Assembly (NCBI GenBank): GCA_964550565.1
Contig: CAZKAI010000135.1
Span: 1 to 10,097, forward strand
Origin: Anaeroglomus sp964550565
Lineage (GTDB): Bacteria; Planctomycetota; Phycisphaerae; Sedimentisphaerales; Anaerohalosphaeraceae
Reading direction: 5' to 3'
Length of the DNA stretch: 10,097 nt
Shown: positions 1 to 6,917 of the stretch, one piece after another
Layout of the letters: each line of letters begins with the position of its first letter
Numbering within the stretch: the stretch's first letter is position 1
Notes under the pieces: generated by a model
Databases searched by the model: none
What the model was told of the DNA's origin: nothing
The model's input: only the letters and a program-made list of their open reading frames with translations
Translations under genes and position numbers: made by a program

Positions 1-3000
1 TTTTCGCAGGACGCTGGTGAGGGTGTGGGGTTCGAAATAGGACTTTTCGAGGCGGACATAGACGGTGCGGGGGTCGGGGATACTAACCCGGCCGGGACTA
101 CGGGCGAACAGGTCGGCGGTATAGGCCCCCTCTTCAAATGAGAATATCAAATCCATGCCCTGCACGATGAGGCTGCGGATTTTCCACCGGGCGGCGTACA
201 TCCGCAGTTCGGCGATATCCAGCAGGGTACGCACCGAGTCGGGCAGCGGGCCGAATAAATCCCGCAATTCCTCCTCGAAATGACGGATATCGGCGGCGGT
301 TCGCATCTGGCCGGTGCGGCGATAGACCTCCAGCCGCTGGCGGTCGGAGGCGATGTAATTTTTCGGGATGCCGACATGGAAGCCCAGGTCGATGGCGGTC
401 ATGGCGGGCTGCTCGACCGGCTCGTTGCGGAGTTTGGCGACGGCCTCGCCGAGCAGTTGGCAATAGAGTTCGTAGCCGACGGTGTTAATGTGGCCGGATT
501 GCTCGGGACCGAGGATGTTGCCGGCCCCGCGAATCTCGAGGTCGCGCAGGGCAATCCGAAAACCCGAACCGAGCTGCGAGAATTCCTCGATGGCTTTTAG
601 ACGCTTGGCGGCGATGGGATTGACCGGGCGACTGGCCGGCAGGAGCAGGTACGCATAGGCCCGATGCTTATAGCGGCCGACGCGCCCGCGAAGCTGGTGA
701 AGCTGCGACAGGCCAAAGCGGTCGGCATCGATAATAATCATGGTATTGGCGTTGGGGATATCCAGGCCGGCTTCGATAATCGTCGAGCAGACCAGCACCT
801 GCGTCTGGCCCTTAACGAAACGCACCATCGCATCTTCCAGTTCGTGCTTGTGCATCTGGCCGTGGGCAACGTCCACCTTCACGGAATCGTCGGCGATGAT
901 ATCCCGCACCATCTGGGCAGCGCCGTTGATGGTCTGGACGCGGTTGTGCAGATAGAAGACCTGCCCTTCGCGGCCAAGTTCAAAGCGAATCGCCTTGCGG
1001 ATGGTGTCGCGGTCGAAGCAGCTGACCCGCGTGGCCACACTGCGGCGGTCCAGCGGCGGCGTCGCCAGCGAGCTGATGTCGCGCAGGCCGATCATCGCCA
1101 TGTGCAGCGTCCGCGGAATCGGTGTGGCCGACATCGTCAGGACATCGACATTAACACGGAAGCGCTTGAGTCGTTCCTTGTGTTCGACGCCGAAACGCTG
1201 CTCTTCGTCAATGACCAGCAGGCCGAGGTCTTTGAAGCCAACATCGTCGCTGAGCAGGCGGTGGGTGCCGATCAGGATATCCACTTTGCCCTGCCGCGCG
1301 GCGTAGAGGATATCCCGTACCTGCTTGGGCGGCGTGAATCGGTTGAGAACTTCAACCGTAATGGGAAATTCCGCGAAGCGTTCGGCGAAGGTGCGCCCAT
1401 GCTGAACACACAGCACCGTCGTCGGGGCCAGCACGGCGACCTGCTTGCCCGCCTGGACGGCCTTAAAGGCCGCACGCATGGCCAACTCGGTTTTGCCGTA
1501 GCCGACATCGCCGCATAGCAGGCGGTCCATCGGAATCGCTTCGGCCATGTCGCGTTTGATCTGGTCGGCGGCGGTCAACTGGTCGGGGGTTTCCTGATAT
1601 GGAAACGATTCTTCGAATTCCTTCTGCCACAGCGTATCGGCCCCAAATGCAAAACCGCCGAGTTTTTGCCGCTGGGCCTGCACTTCCAGCAGTTCGGCGG
1701 CCAGTTCCTCGACACCGACGGCGACCTGCTGTTTTTGCTTTTCCCATTTTTTGGTGCCGATACGGCTGAGCATCGGGCGGCGCGGCATGGAGCCGATGAA
1801 TTTATGCACGAGGTGAATGTTGGAGGCGGGGACGTGAATCCGCACCTTGTCGGCGTATTCGATGGTCAGGTATTCGCCGGTGCGCCCGGCCTTTTCCATC
1901 ATCTCGATACCGAGAAAGCGACCGATGCCATAGCTGACATGGACGACATAATCGCCCTTGCGGAGGTCCATCAGGCTGTCAATCGGCGAGACCGACCGCA
2001 GCGTGCGGATGCGCCGCCGGACGGAGGCCTGGCCGAACAGTTCGTGATGGCTGATGACAATCGCTCGCAGGCTGCGAAGGATAAAGCCCTGTGACACAAA
2101 TCCGGTCCGCAGTTTCAGATGCGGCGGGATGCCGCCTGCAGTCTGCTGGAGGATTTCCTTGACGCGGGTCATCTCCGCCTGATTTTCGCAATAGAGCAGG
2201 ACACGGCAATCGGCAGCACGCTCGATTAAATCCGTCAGGGCGTTGCGGCCTTCTTTCCAGAGACTGCCGGCCTTGTGTTCGAATTCCTGGGCACTGGTGA
2301 CGTCCAGATGAATGCTGTCCGAATCAGCGGCAAAGCGGCTGATTTCAAGGCAGGTAAATCGCTGCAGGGCCTTATAGATTGCCGCCCACGGGAACATCCC
2401 GCGCGGGTCGTCGAGGCGGCTCAGGAAGACTTCCGAGACTTCGGCAATCTGCGTCGGCTCTTCGAGCACCACAATCGTCTCCGGCGGCAGAACATTGATG
2501 AATAACTCGGTTGCCTGCGCAATGGACAGGCTCTGGCCGACGGCGGCGACCAGCGTAATCTGTTTGAGTGCTTCGCCGGAGCGCTGCGTATCGAGGTCGA
2601 TCAGGCGGATGCTTTCGATCTGGTCGCCGAAGAACTCCACGCGGACGGCCTGAGGCTCGGAGACCGAGGAACCTGTCGAGGCCAGGCTGACAGGAGCGAA
2701 AATATCCAGAATCCCGCCGCGATGGGCGAACTGGCCGGGGTAGTCCACGCTATCGGTTCGCTCGAAGCCTGCTTCGACCAGCCATGTGATGATATCCTGC
2801 GGGTCGATGGTCCTGCCGGCGGCCAGCTCCAGCCCGCGCTGACGCAGGGTATCGACTTTAGGGATGGGCTGGTTGAGGGCCTGAACCGAGGTGGAAATCA
2901 TGCCGCTGCGGGGGCCGGAGGCGGGCTGCGACAACTCCAGCACCAGACGCAGCCGCTGAGAGCCGATTTCGTCGGTCAGGTTGTCTTCATTGCCCGGCGG

Positions 3001-3246
3001 GCTTTCCCAGACGGGAAAGGTCTGAGCTGGGGTGCCGCCAAAAGTCTGCAGGTCGTCGCAGATGCGGTCGGCATCGTCGATGTGCGGACTGATATACAGC
3101 AGCGGGCGGTTGAGCGTTTTGGCGATATGCGAGGCCAATAAAGGCGCAAAGGATCCCCATGTCCCGTCAGCTTTGACCACCCCCTTGGGGGTCTGCTGCA
3201 GTCGGGAAACGAGCTGGCAGATTGTCTTATCCTGAGTTAAATTCAT
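1..3246 (-). CDS. mfd: Transcription-repair coupling factor Mfd (3' end cut by window edge)
   Basis: Mfd is the ATP-driven DNA translocase that pushes stalled RNA polymerase off damaged template and recruits UvrA for nucleotide excision repair. The frame is open without a stop from the ATG at 3246 to base 1, giving 1082 residues; full Mfd proteins are about 1100-1200, so only the end of the C-terminal TRCF domain is missing. Seen in order: a UvrB-like N-terminal module (about residues 1-320, including FFGDQIESIR near 200), the RNA-polymerase-interacting domain with DYVVHVSYGIGRF (about 431-443), Walker A GDVGYGKT (579-586), DEEQ box (680-683), SATPIPRTL (about 704-712) and helicase motif VI RGRVGR (about 853-858). 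Residue 439 is Tyr where the family usually has His (VVHxxHGIG). The start is firm: an in-frame TAA lies upstream with no other ATG, GTG or TTG between. It lies 92 bases downstream of the phosphofructokinase gene on the same strand. Confidence 0.96.
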   Translation of the reverse strand, partial: MNLTQDKTICQLVSRLQQTPKGVVKADGTWGSFAPLLASHIAKTLNRPLLYISPHIDDADRICDDLQTFGGTPAQTFPVWESPPGNEDNLTDEIGSQRLRLVLELSQPASGPRSGMISTSVQALNQPIPKVDTLRQRGLELAAGRTIDPQDIITWLVEAGFERTDSVDYPGQFAHRGGILDIFAPVSLASTGSSVSEPQAVRVEFFGDQIESIRLIDLDTQRSGEALKQITLVAAVGQSLSIAQATELFINVLPPETIVVLEEPTQIAEVSEVFLSRLDDPRGMFPWAAIYKALQRFTCLEISRFAADSDSIHLDVTSAQEFEHKAGSLWKEGRNALTDLIERAADCRVLLYCENQAEMTRVKEILQQTAGGIPPHLKLRTGFVSQGFILRSLRAIVISHHELFGQASVRRRIRTLRSVSPIDSLMDLRKGDYVVHVSYGIGRFLGIEMMEKAGRTGEYLTIEYADKVRIHVPASNIHLVHKFIGSMPRRPMLSRIGTKKWEKQKQQVAVGVEELAAELLEVQAQRQKLGGFAFGADTLWQKEFEESFPYQETPDQLTAADQIKRDMAEAIPMDRLLCGDVGYGKTELAMRAAFKAVQAGKQVAVLAPTTVLCVQHGRTFAERFAEFPITVEVLNRFTPPKQVRDILYAARQGKVDILIGTHRLLSDDVGFKDLGLLVIDEEQRFGVEHKERLKRFRVNVDVLTMSATPIPRTLHMAMIGLRDISSLATPPLDRRSVATRVSCFDRDTIRKAIRFELGREGQVFYLHNRVQTINGAAQMVRDIIADDSVKVDVAHGQMHKHELEDAMVRFVKGQTQVLVCSTIIEAGLDIPNANTMIIIDADRFGLSQLHQLRGRVGRYKHRAYAYLLLPASRPVNPIAAKRLKAIEEFSQLGSGFRIALRDLEIRGAGNILGPEQSGHINTVGYELYCQLLGEAVAKLRNEPVEQPAMTAIDLGFHVGIPKNYIASDRQRLEVYRRTGQMRTAADIRHFEEELRDLFGPLPDSVRTLLDIAELRMYAARWKIRSLIVQGMDLIFSFEEGAYTADLFARSPGRVSIPDPRTVYVRLEKSYFEPHTLTSVLRK

Positions 3247-3254
3247 CAGAGCAT

Positions 3255-3292
3255 CGCCCTGAAAGGGATTTTCAGGCGGCCCTTTCAGGGCG
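3255..3292 (-). promoter_or_regulatory. Perfect 13-bp hairpin covering the mfd ribosome-binding region
   Basis: CGCCCTGAAAGGG (3255-3267) and its exact complement CCCTTTCAGGGCG (3280-3292) flank a 12-base loop. On the minus-strand transcript the downstream arm ends 8 bases before the mfd ATG and contains AGGG, the only Shine-Dalgarno-like stretch. It lacks a T-run on either side, so it is a poor rho-independent terminator for the upstream phosphofructokinase gene. It could mask the mfd ribosome-binding site, act as an mRNA stability or processing element, or bind a protein as DNA. The structure is seen directly; the role is inference. Confidence 0.55.
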
Positions 3293-3338
3293 GTATTTTA
3301 ATGATGCATATCCACCCAGGGTGCTGCCCCGGATAGAG

Positions 3339-4436
3339 CTATATTCCAAAGCTGGTGCCGACGGCTTTGGCGGCGGCAATCAGCGGATGGGTCATCGGCA
3401 CGGTCTTGATGCGTCCGGCAGTCTGGCCCAGCGGGATGCTGTCGAGCCGGCCGTTTTTCATGACAACCAGCCGGTTGGGCTTGCCCTTCATCAGCAGTTC
3501 CATCGCATAATGGCCGAACTGGGTCGCCAGCGCCCGGTCAAACGGGCTGGGCACGCCGCCGCGCTGGACATGTCCGAGGTTGACCGCCCGGCAGGAAATG
3601 CCGGTCAGGTCGGCCAACTGGTCGGCCAGCATGAAGGAAATGCCGCCCAGACGAATCGGGTCGGGGCTATTGGCGATTTTTTTGGCCACAACCATCTTGC
3701 CGCCTTTGGCCTTGGCGCCTTCGGCCACGCAGATGATGCTGAACCGCCGTCCGGTCCTGGAGCGACGCAGCACATAATCCGCCACGTTGCTGATATCATA
3801 GGGGATTTCGGGAATCAGAATCACATCCGCCCCGCCGGCGGCTCCGGCATACAGGGCAATCCAGCCGGCGTAGCGGCCCATGACTTCCAGCAGCATGACA
3901 CGGTGGTGCGAACTGGCGGTGGTGTGGAGTTTATCGATGGCTTCGGTGGCGGTATTGACCGCAGTGTCAAATCCGAATGTGATATCAGTACCGTACAGGT
4001 CGTTGTCGATGGTCTTGGGGACGCCCATGACCGTCAGGCCTTTTTTAACAAAGGCCGCCGCGGAGTTCATCGTGCCGTCGCCGCCGATGCAGATCATCGT
4101 ATCGATCCCGCGTTTGGTGAGGTTGATAACGCACTGCTCGGACACGTCTTTATTGACGGTCTTCCTGGCCAGGGTAATCGGATAGCAGAATGGATTGGAG
4201 GTATTCGACGAACCGAGGATGGTGCCGCCGACGGTGAGAATCCCGCTGACATTGCCGTAATTCAGGGGATGAATCCGGTCCTCAATCATGCCCTGATAAC
4301 CGTCTTCAATACCATAGACTTCGAGGTCGTAATGATTGATCGCCGTTTTGACAACGGCACGAATGACCGCGTTCAAACCCGGGCAGTCTCCGCCGCCGGT
4401 CATGACCGCTATTTTTTTGATCTTTGCCTTGGCCAT
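3339..4436 (-). CDS. 6-phosphofructokinase (ATP- or PPi-dependent)
   Basis: Phosphorylates fructose 6-phosphate to fructose 1,6-bisphosphate in cytoplasmic glycolysis. The 365-residue protein is full length for the PfkA-type family. It opens with the phosphoryl-donor loop MTGGGDCPGLNAV (12-24), followed by GGDGT (118-122), the catalytic PKTIDND (140-146), the substrate-binding MGRYAGW (186-192) and GHVQRGG near the C-terminal third. The donor-determining positions are mixed: Gly121 (equivalent of E. coli Gly104, the ATP-type residue) with Lys141 (equivalent of Gly124, where Lys is the PPi-type residue). This combination is known from the group III or mixed-substrate clade, so donor choice cannot be read from sequence alone. 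A good Shine-Dalgarno, CAGGAGT, precedes the ATG by about 6 bases. It has its own promoter and lies upstream of mfd on the same strand. Confidence 0.95.
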   Translation of the reverse strand: MAKAKIKKIAVMTGGGDCPGLNAVIRAVVKTAINHYDLEVYGIEDGYQGMIEDRIHPLNYGNVSGILTVGGTILGSSNTSNPFCYPITLARKTVNKDVSEQCVINLTKRGIDTMICIGGDGTMNSAAAFVKKGLTVMGVPKTIDNDLYGTDITFGFDTAVNTATEAIDKLHTTASSHHRVMLLEVMGRYAGWIALYAGAAGGADVILIPEIPYDISNVADYVLRRSRTGRRFSIICVAEGAKAKGGKMVVAKKIANSPDPIRLGGISFMLADQLADLTGISCRAVNLGHVQRGGVPSPFDRALATQFGHYAMELLMKGKPNRLVVMKNGRLDSIPLGQTAGRIKTVPMTHPLIAAAKAVGTSFGI

Positions 4437-4480
4437 ATTGTACTCCTGTATGGAATTACCCTGTTATTTCGAACGGCAGC

Positions 4481-4486
4481 ATTATA
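4481..4486 (-). promoter_or_regulatory. -10 box of the phosphofructokinase promoter
   Basis: A perfect TATAAT reads 4486 to 4481 on the minus strand, about 45 bases before the ATG at 4436, giving a leader of roughly 35-40 bases that includes the CAGGAGT ribosome site. The stretch 17 bases upstream (CTTTAA) is a poor -35 match, so the promoter may depend on its -10 or on an activator. It lies downstream of the terminator at 4559-4593, so the gene is transcribed independently of the SGNH hydrolase gene. Confidence 0.6.
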
Positions 4487-4558
4487 TCCGATATGCTGGT
4501 GTATTAAAGCGAAAAATCGAATCGTTCATCCGGGGCAATCCCGGAAGAATCGCCCCAT

Positions 4559-4593
4559 AAAAAAACCTGCCCGCATCGATGGATACGGGCAGG
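4559..4593 (-). terminator. Rho-independent terminator of the SGNH hydrolase gene
   Basis: On the minus strand an 8-bp GC-rich stem, CCTGCCCG with CGGGCAGG (4593-4586 and 4573-4566), encloses a 12-base loop and is followed at once by seven T (complement of A at 4559-4565). It begins 24 bases past the stop of the SGNH gene and separates it from the phosphofructokinase gene. Confidence 0.92.
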
Positions 4594-4617
4594 AATAATC
4601 ACGATTCTGTTACAATA

Positions 4618-5412
4618 CTATTTCATCAGTTTTTCAACGGTGGGCAGGATGGATTCGCCCCAGATGATATAGCCCTGCTTTTGGGGATGCAGCAGGTCGG
4701 GCATGACCTCGCGGGTCAGCACGTTCTGGTCGTTAAGAAATTTGGGATTGATATCGAGGAAGAAAATCATCTTGCCGTCGGCAAGCCGGGCGGCAAGCTG
4801 GCTGGCCTTGTCGTTCTTGGCCCACTGCGGATTGTAGATTGCGCCCTGGGTCTTGTCTTTGCGCTGAGCGTCGTCGCCGCGCGGGAAGATGGCCAGGATA
4901 AGCACCTTGGTCTGGGGCAGTTTGGTCCGCAGGGTGCAGACAATCGCTTCGATGCCTTCGGCAATCTGTTCGGAGGTGTACTGGTCGCCGCCGGAGTTGT
5001 TGGTGCCGATCATGATGACCGCCAGTTTGGGGCTGATACCGTCAACGGTGCCATGTTCCAGGCGCCAGAGGACATGTTCGGTCTTGTCGCCGCTGAAGCC
5101 GGCATTGACCGGATTCCACTTGCCAAAATAGCTGTTCCACAGTTCCTGCTGTCCATCCCAGCCGTGGGTGATGGAGTCGCCGAGAAACAGAATGCCGACG
5201 TTACCCTGTTTGACGCGTTCGACGACGGCGGCGTGACGTTTGGTCCACCAGTCATCCGGCCGCGGCACGGGAATGACGGCCTTGTTGGTCGAATCTTTAA
5301 GCTGGCTTTGTACCTGGCTGCAGGACAATTTCGATGATGAGCATCCTGCGATGGTCAGGCTGATGGCGATGAGTAACACTGCGATTGATGATACTACCCG
5401 ACGGCTGTTCAT
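4618..5412 (-). CDS. SGNH/GDSL-family hydrolase, predicted lipoprotein
   Basis: A 264-residue predicted esterase or acetylhydrolase resembling the platelet-activating-factor acetylhydrolase beta/gamma branch of the SGNH superfamily. Catalytic blocks seen: GDSIT (78-82, nucleophile Ser80), NAGFSGD (103-109), GTNN (136-139) and DLLH (239-242, Asp239 and His242 completing the triad). The N-terminus has Arg4-Arg5, a hydrophobic stretch 6-22 and a lipobox IAGC with Cys24, so the protein should be lipidated and anchored to a membrane facing outward. The chosen ATG at 5412 has AAAGGA seven bases ahead; an in-frame ATG at 5430 would add six residues but has no ribosome site. The substrate is unknown: members act on acetylated sugars or lipids, and secreted relatives often deacetylate polysaccharides. 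It is divergent from the secreted metallopeptidase gene. Confidence 0.9.
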   Translation of the reverse strand: MNSRRVVSSIAVLLIAISLTIAGCSSSKLSCSQVQSQLKDSTNKAVIPVPRPDDWWTKRHAAVVERVKQGNVGILFLGDSITHGWDGQQELWNSYFGKWNPVNAGFSGDKTEHVLWRLEHGTVDGISPKLAVIMIGTNNSGGDQYTSEQIAEGIEAIVCTLRTKLPQTKVLILAIFPRGDDAQRKDKTQGAIYNPQWAKNDKASQLAARLADGKMIFFLDINPKFLNDQNVLTREVMPDLLHPQKQGYIIWGESILPTVEKLMK

Positions 5413-5499
5413 GTTTGCATCCTTTCTCATTGTCTTTTTTATTGTATTAACAACCTGACTGCCATTGTATAAAGAATGCTGCGTTTTGAAAGTAAAAAC

Positions 5500-5529
5500 T
5501 TGCTTTTGGATGGAGGTTTACGATATACT
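5500..5529 (+). promoter_or_regulatory. Candidate promoter of the metallopeptidase gene
   Basis: TTGCTT (5500-5505) and TATACT (5524-5529) are 18 bases apart, a fair sigma-70-like pair. Transcription would begin near 5536 and give a leader of about 50 bases. The 175-base gap between the divergent SGNH and peptidase genes should also hold the SGNH promoter, but I see no convincing -35/-10 pair for it. Confidence 0.4.
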
Positions 5530-5587
5530 GCCGGTCCTGCGTAAATACTATGGTGTGGTTAACGATCAAGCAATCAGGAGAATGACG

Positions 5588-6268
5588 ATGAAGAATTGGG
5601 TGTGTACTGCGGCAATGCTGTTGACTCTGGCCGGCTGGACCTGTGCCAAAGTGACTGTGACGCTGGATGTTGAGGAAATCAAGGACGATGCGAAGCTGGT
5701 GGCCTGGGCCAATCAGGCCAAGGAACTGATCGAACAGTGGCATCCGCGGCTGCTGAACTTCATCCCTTCCAAGGATTTTGAAGCGCCTACTGATGTCAAA
5801 CTGGTCTTCCGCAAAGGCGACGAAGGTATCGCATGGACATCGAACAAGCAGATTACCGTGATGTCGGGCTGGATTACCAAACACCCCGACGATATCGGAC
5901 TGGTCTTCCATGAACTGGTGCATGTGGTACAGCAATACAAAAGCCGCCTCCCCGGCTGGGTTACCGAAGGGGTCGCGGATTATCTCCGCTGGGCGTTGTA
6001 TGAAGGCAAGCCGCTAAGCTGGTTCCCCGTGAGCAATAAAGCCAACGGGTATCGTGACAGCTACCAGGTCACCGGCGGATTTTTCCTGTGGCTTGAAACC
6101 GACCGCTGCCCGGGCATCGTGACCAAAATCAACACCGCTGCACGCAAGGGTGAATATAAGGAAAGTATTTTTACCGATGAAACCGGTGCGTCACTTGAAT
6201 CGCTGTGGGCCGACTATATGGCAGATCGAAAAGCGGCAAAAGAAAAATCGCCGTCAACGGAAAAATAA
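5588..6268 (+). CDS. Secreted HExxH metallopeptidase, basic secretory protein (BSP) family
   Basis: A 226-residue protein resembling the plant-type basic secretory protein family (Pfam PF04450), putative zinc peptidases. A hydrophobic signal peptide spans about 4-20 with a likely cleavage after Thr-Cys-Ala (18-20). The zinc motif is HELVH (108-112), followed by the family's typical P-G-W-x-x-E-G-x-A-D-Y (122-132), in which Glu127 or Asp131 is a likely third metal ligand. The product should act outside the cytoplasm; its substrate is unknown. The ATG at 5588 is chosen because AGGAG (5576-5580) lies seven bases ahead and a signal peptide follows directly; the ATG at 5582 is too close to that site, and starting at 5465 would put 41 residues in front of the signal peptide. 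Its last codons overlap a terminator hairpin, and it converges on the zinc-ribbon gene. Confidence 0.87.
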   Translation: MKNWVCTAAMLLTLAGWTCAKVTVTLDVEEIKDDAKLVAWANQAKELIEQWHPRLLNFIPSKDFEAPTDVKLVFRKGDEGIAWTSNKQITVMSGWITKHPDDIGLVFHELVHVVQQYKSRLPGWVTEGVADYLRWALYEGKPLSWFPVSNKANGYRDSYQVTGGFFLWLETDRCPGIVTKINTAARKGEYKESIFTDETGASLESLWADYMADRKAAKEKSPSTEK

Positions 6269-6281
6269 TCAACGGCGATTT
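6245..6281 (-). terminator. Terminator between the convergent peptidase and zinc-ribbon genes
   Basis: A 10-bp stem AAATCGCCGT (6245-6254) with ACGGCGATTT (6272-6281) encloses a 17-base loop that contains the stop codon of the metallopeptidase gene. Read on the minus strand the stem runs directly into TTTCTTTT-like sequence (A-rich 6241-6247), a good terminator for the zinc-ribbon gene lying 58 bases upstream. On the plus strand the tail is only TTTGTAATT, so it is at best a weak terminator for the peptidase gene. Confidence 0.7.
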
Positions 6282-6300
6282 GTAATTCACAAGCAATCTC

Positions 6301-6340
6301 GGCGGCCGCCTGCAGCACAGCAGACGGCCGCTCGTGTTTT
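6301..6340 (+). terminator. GC-rich stem-loop, weak candidate terminator of the peptidase gene
   Basis: GCGGCCG (6302-6308) pairs perfectly with CGGCCGC (6325-6331) across a 16-base loop, extended by a G-T pair, and four T follow at 6337-6340 after a short spacer. The spacer makes it a sub-optimal intrinsic terminator on the plus strand. It may back up the hairpin at 6245-6281. Confidence 0.4.
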
Positions 6341-6587
6341 ATCGATGTGCCATTTCCAGCGGCGGTGCTTCACGTTCATGCTTGAGCATCGCCATGAAGA
6401 ACTCGCTGAAGTCCGGCGTGATGCCGTCGGCTGCGTAACGAATTGTATCGGCAGGCTGAGTCTGCGGCTGTGCGGCGGGAACCAGCAGCACTCTCTGACA
6501 TTGTCCGCATCGCACTTTTTTTCCGGCGTAGGTTTCGCCGAGGGCATATACATGACCGCATTGGTCGCATGTAAATCGAATCATCAT
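6339..6587 (-). CDS. Small zinc-ribbon protein
   Basis: An 82-residue protein with an N-terminal zinc ribbon: Cys7-x2-Cys10 and Cys27-x2-Cys30, in the pattern F-T-C-D-Q-C-G-H-x-Y ... V-R-C-G-Q-C, like the MJ0042/FmdB-style ribbons that are abundant at the N-termini of planctomycete proteins. The remaining 45 residues are Pro- and Gln-rich, then a short amphipathic stretch (about 58-70); there is no transmembrane segment, so it is a free-standing small cytoplasmic protein. AAAGGAGT lies five bases before the first ATG (eight before the second, adjacent one), a strong ribosome site. Its function is unknown; metal binding is inferred from the four cysteines. Confidence 0.82.
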   Translation of the reverse strand: MMIRFTCDQCGHVYALGETYAGKKVRCGQCQRVLLVPAAQPQTQPADTIRYAADGITPDFSEFFMAMLKHEREAPPLEMAHR

Positions 6588-6678
6588 GGTAACTCCTTTC
6601 TTCTATCAAATCCTCGGCGTCAACTATCTGCCGATTTTTTTCTTTACTTTTTTTTCACTGCTTTCATAGAGTAAGACG

Positions 6679-6720
6679 GCAAAGATGGAAAATTGTTTCA
6701 ACAAAACCGAAAATCTTTGC
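6679..6720. repeat. Nested inverted repeat in the divergent intergenic region
   Basis: An outer perfect 8-bp arm pair, GCAAAGAT (6679-6686) and ATCTTTGC (6713-6720), encloses an inner 5-bp pair, TTGTT (6693-6697) and AACAA (6700-6704), centred within one base of the outer dyad. There is no T-run after it, so it is not a terminator. It could be an operator serving one or both divergent genes, or chance. Confidence 0.35.
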
Positions 6721-6880
6721 GCGCAGGTGCAGCTTGGTGTGTTTTTCATTCTTGTTTTGTGCAGCACCGTTTGCGGGAAATTCCACACTTTCAACGACTT
6801 AAGACCAGATATGGACGCAAAAGATAGATTTTTACAGAATTCGACCAGATGCTTTTCACATCCGTATTTTTATGGTATGT

Positions 6881-6891
6881 TATAGTACAAT
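6881..6891 (+). promoter_or_regulatory. Possible -10 region for the MFS gene
   Basis: Overlapping -10-like hexamers TATAGT (6881-6886) and TACAAT (6886-6891) lie 27-37 bases before the ATG at 6918. No clear -35 box is present at the right distance. If used, transcription would begin downstream of the in-frame ATG at 6849, which supports the later start. Confidence 0.3.
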
Positions 6892-6917
6892 ACTCTTTAT
6901 CGAAATCTGGATTCACA

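Larger units (their letters stand above)
6588..6917. other. 330-base AT-rich intergenic region between divergent genes
   Basis: This gap separates the zinc-ribbon gene (minus) and the MFS gene (plus). It has runs of T near 6635-6655, a nested dyad at 6679-6720, and AT-rich -10-like sequence near 6881-6891. A 66-codon open frame at 6685-6885 has no ribosome site and no recognisable features, so I do not call it. No RNA gene or repeat array is evident. Confidence 0.6.

Noticed and set aside
664..1518. 284-codon open frame on the plus strand
   Set aside because: It lies wholly opposite the helicase domain of mfd, where Walker A and DEEQ boxes mark the real frame on the minus strand.
3222..4598. 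458-codon open frame on the plus strand
   Set aside because: It runs antisense to the phosphofructokinase gene, whose full set of catalytic motifs proves the minus strand is coding; the plus-strand protein has no recognisable features and results from GC-biased codon use.
6685..6885. 66-codon frame with a hydrophobic start in the intergenic gap
   Set aside because: No ribosome site, its start lies inside a dyad, it ends in the likely MFS promoter region, and no family resemblance was recognised.
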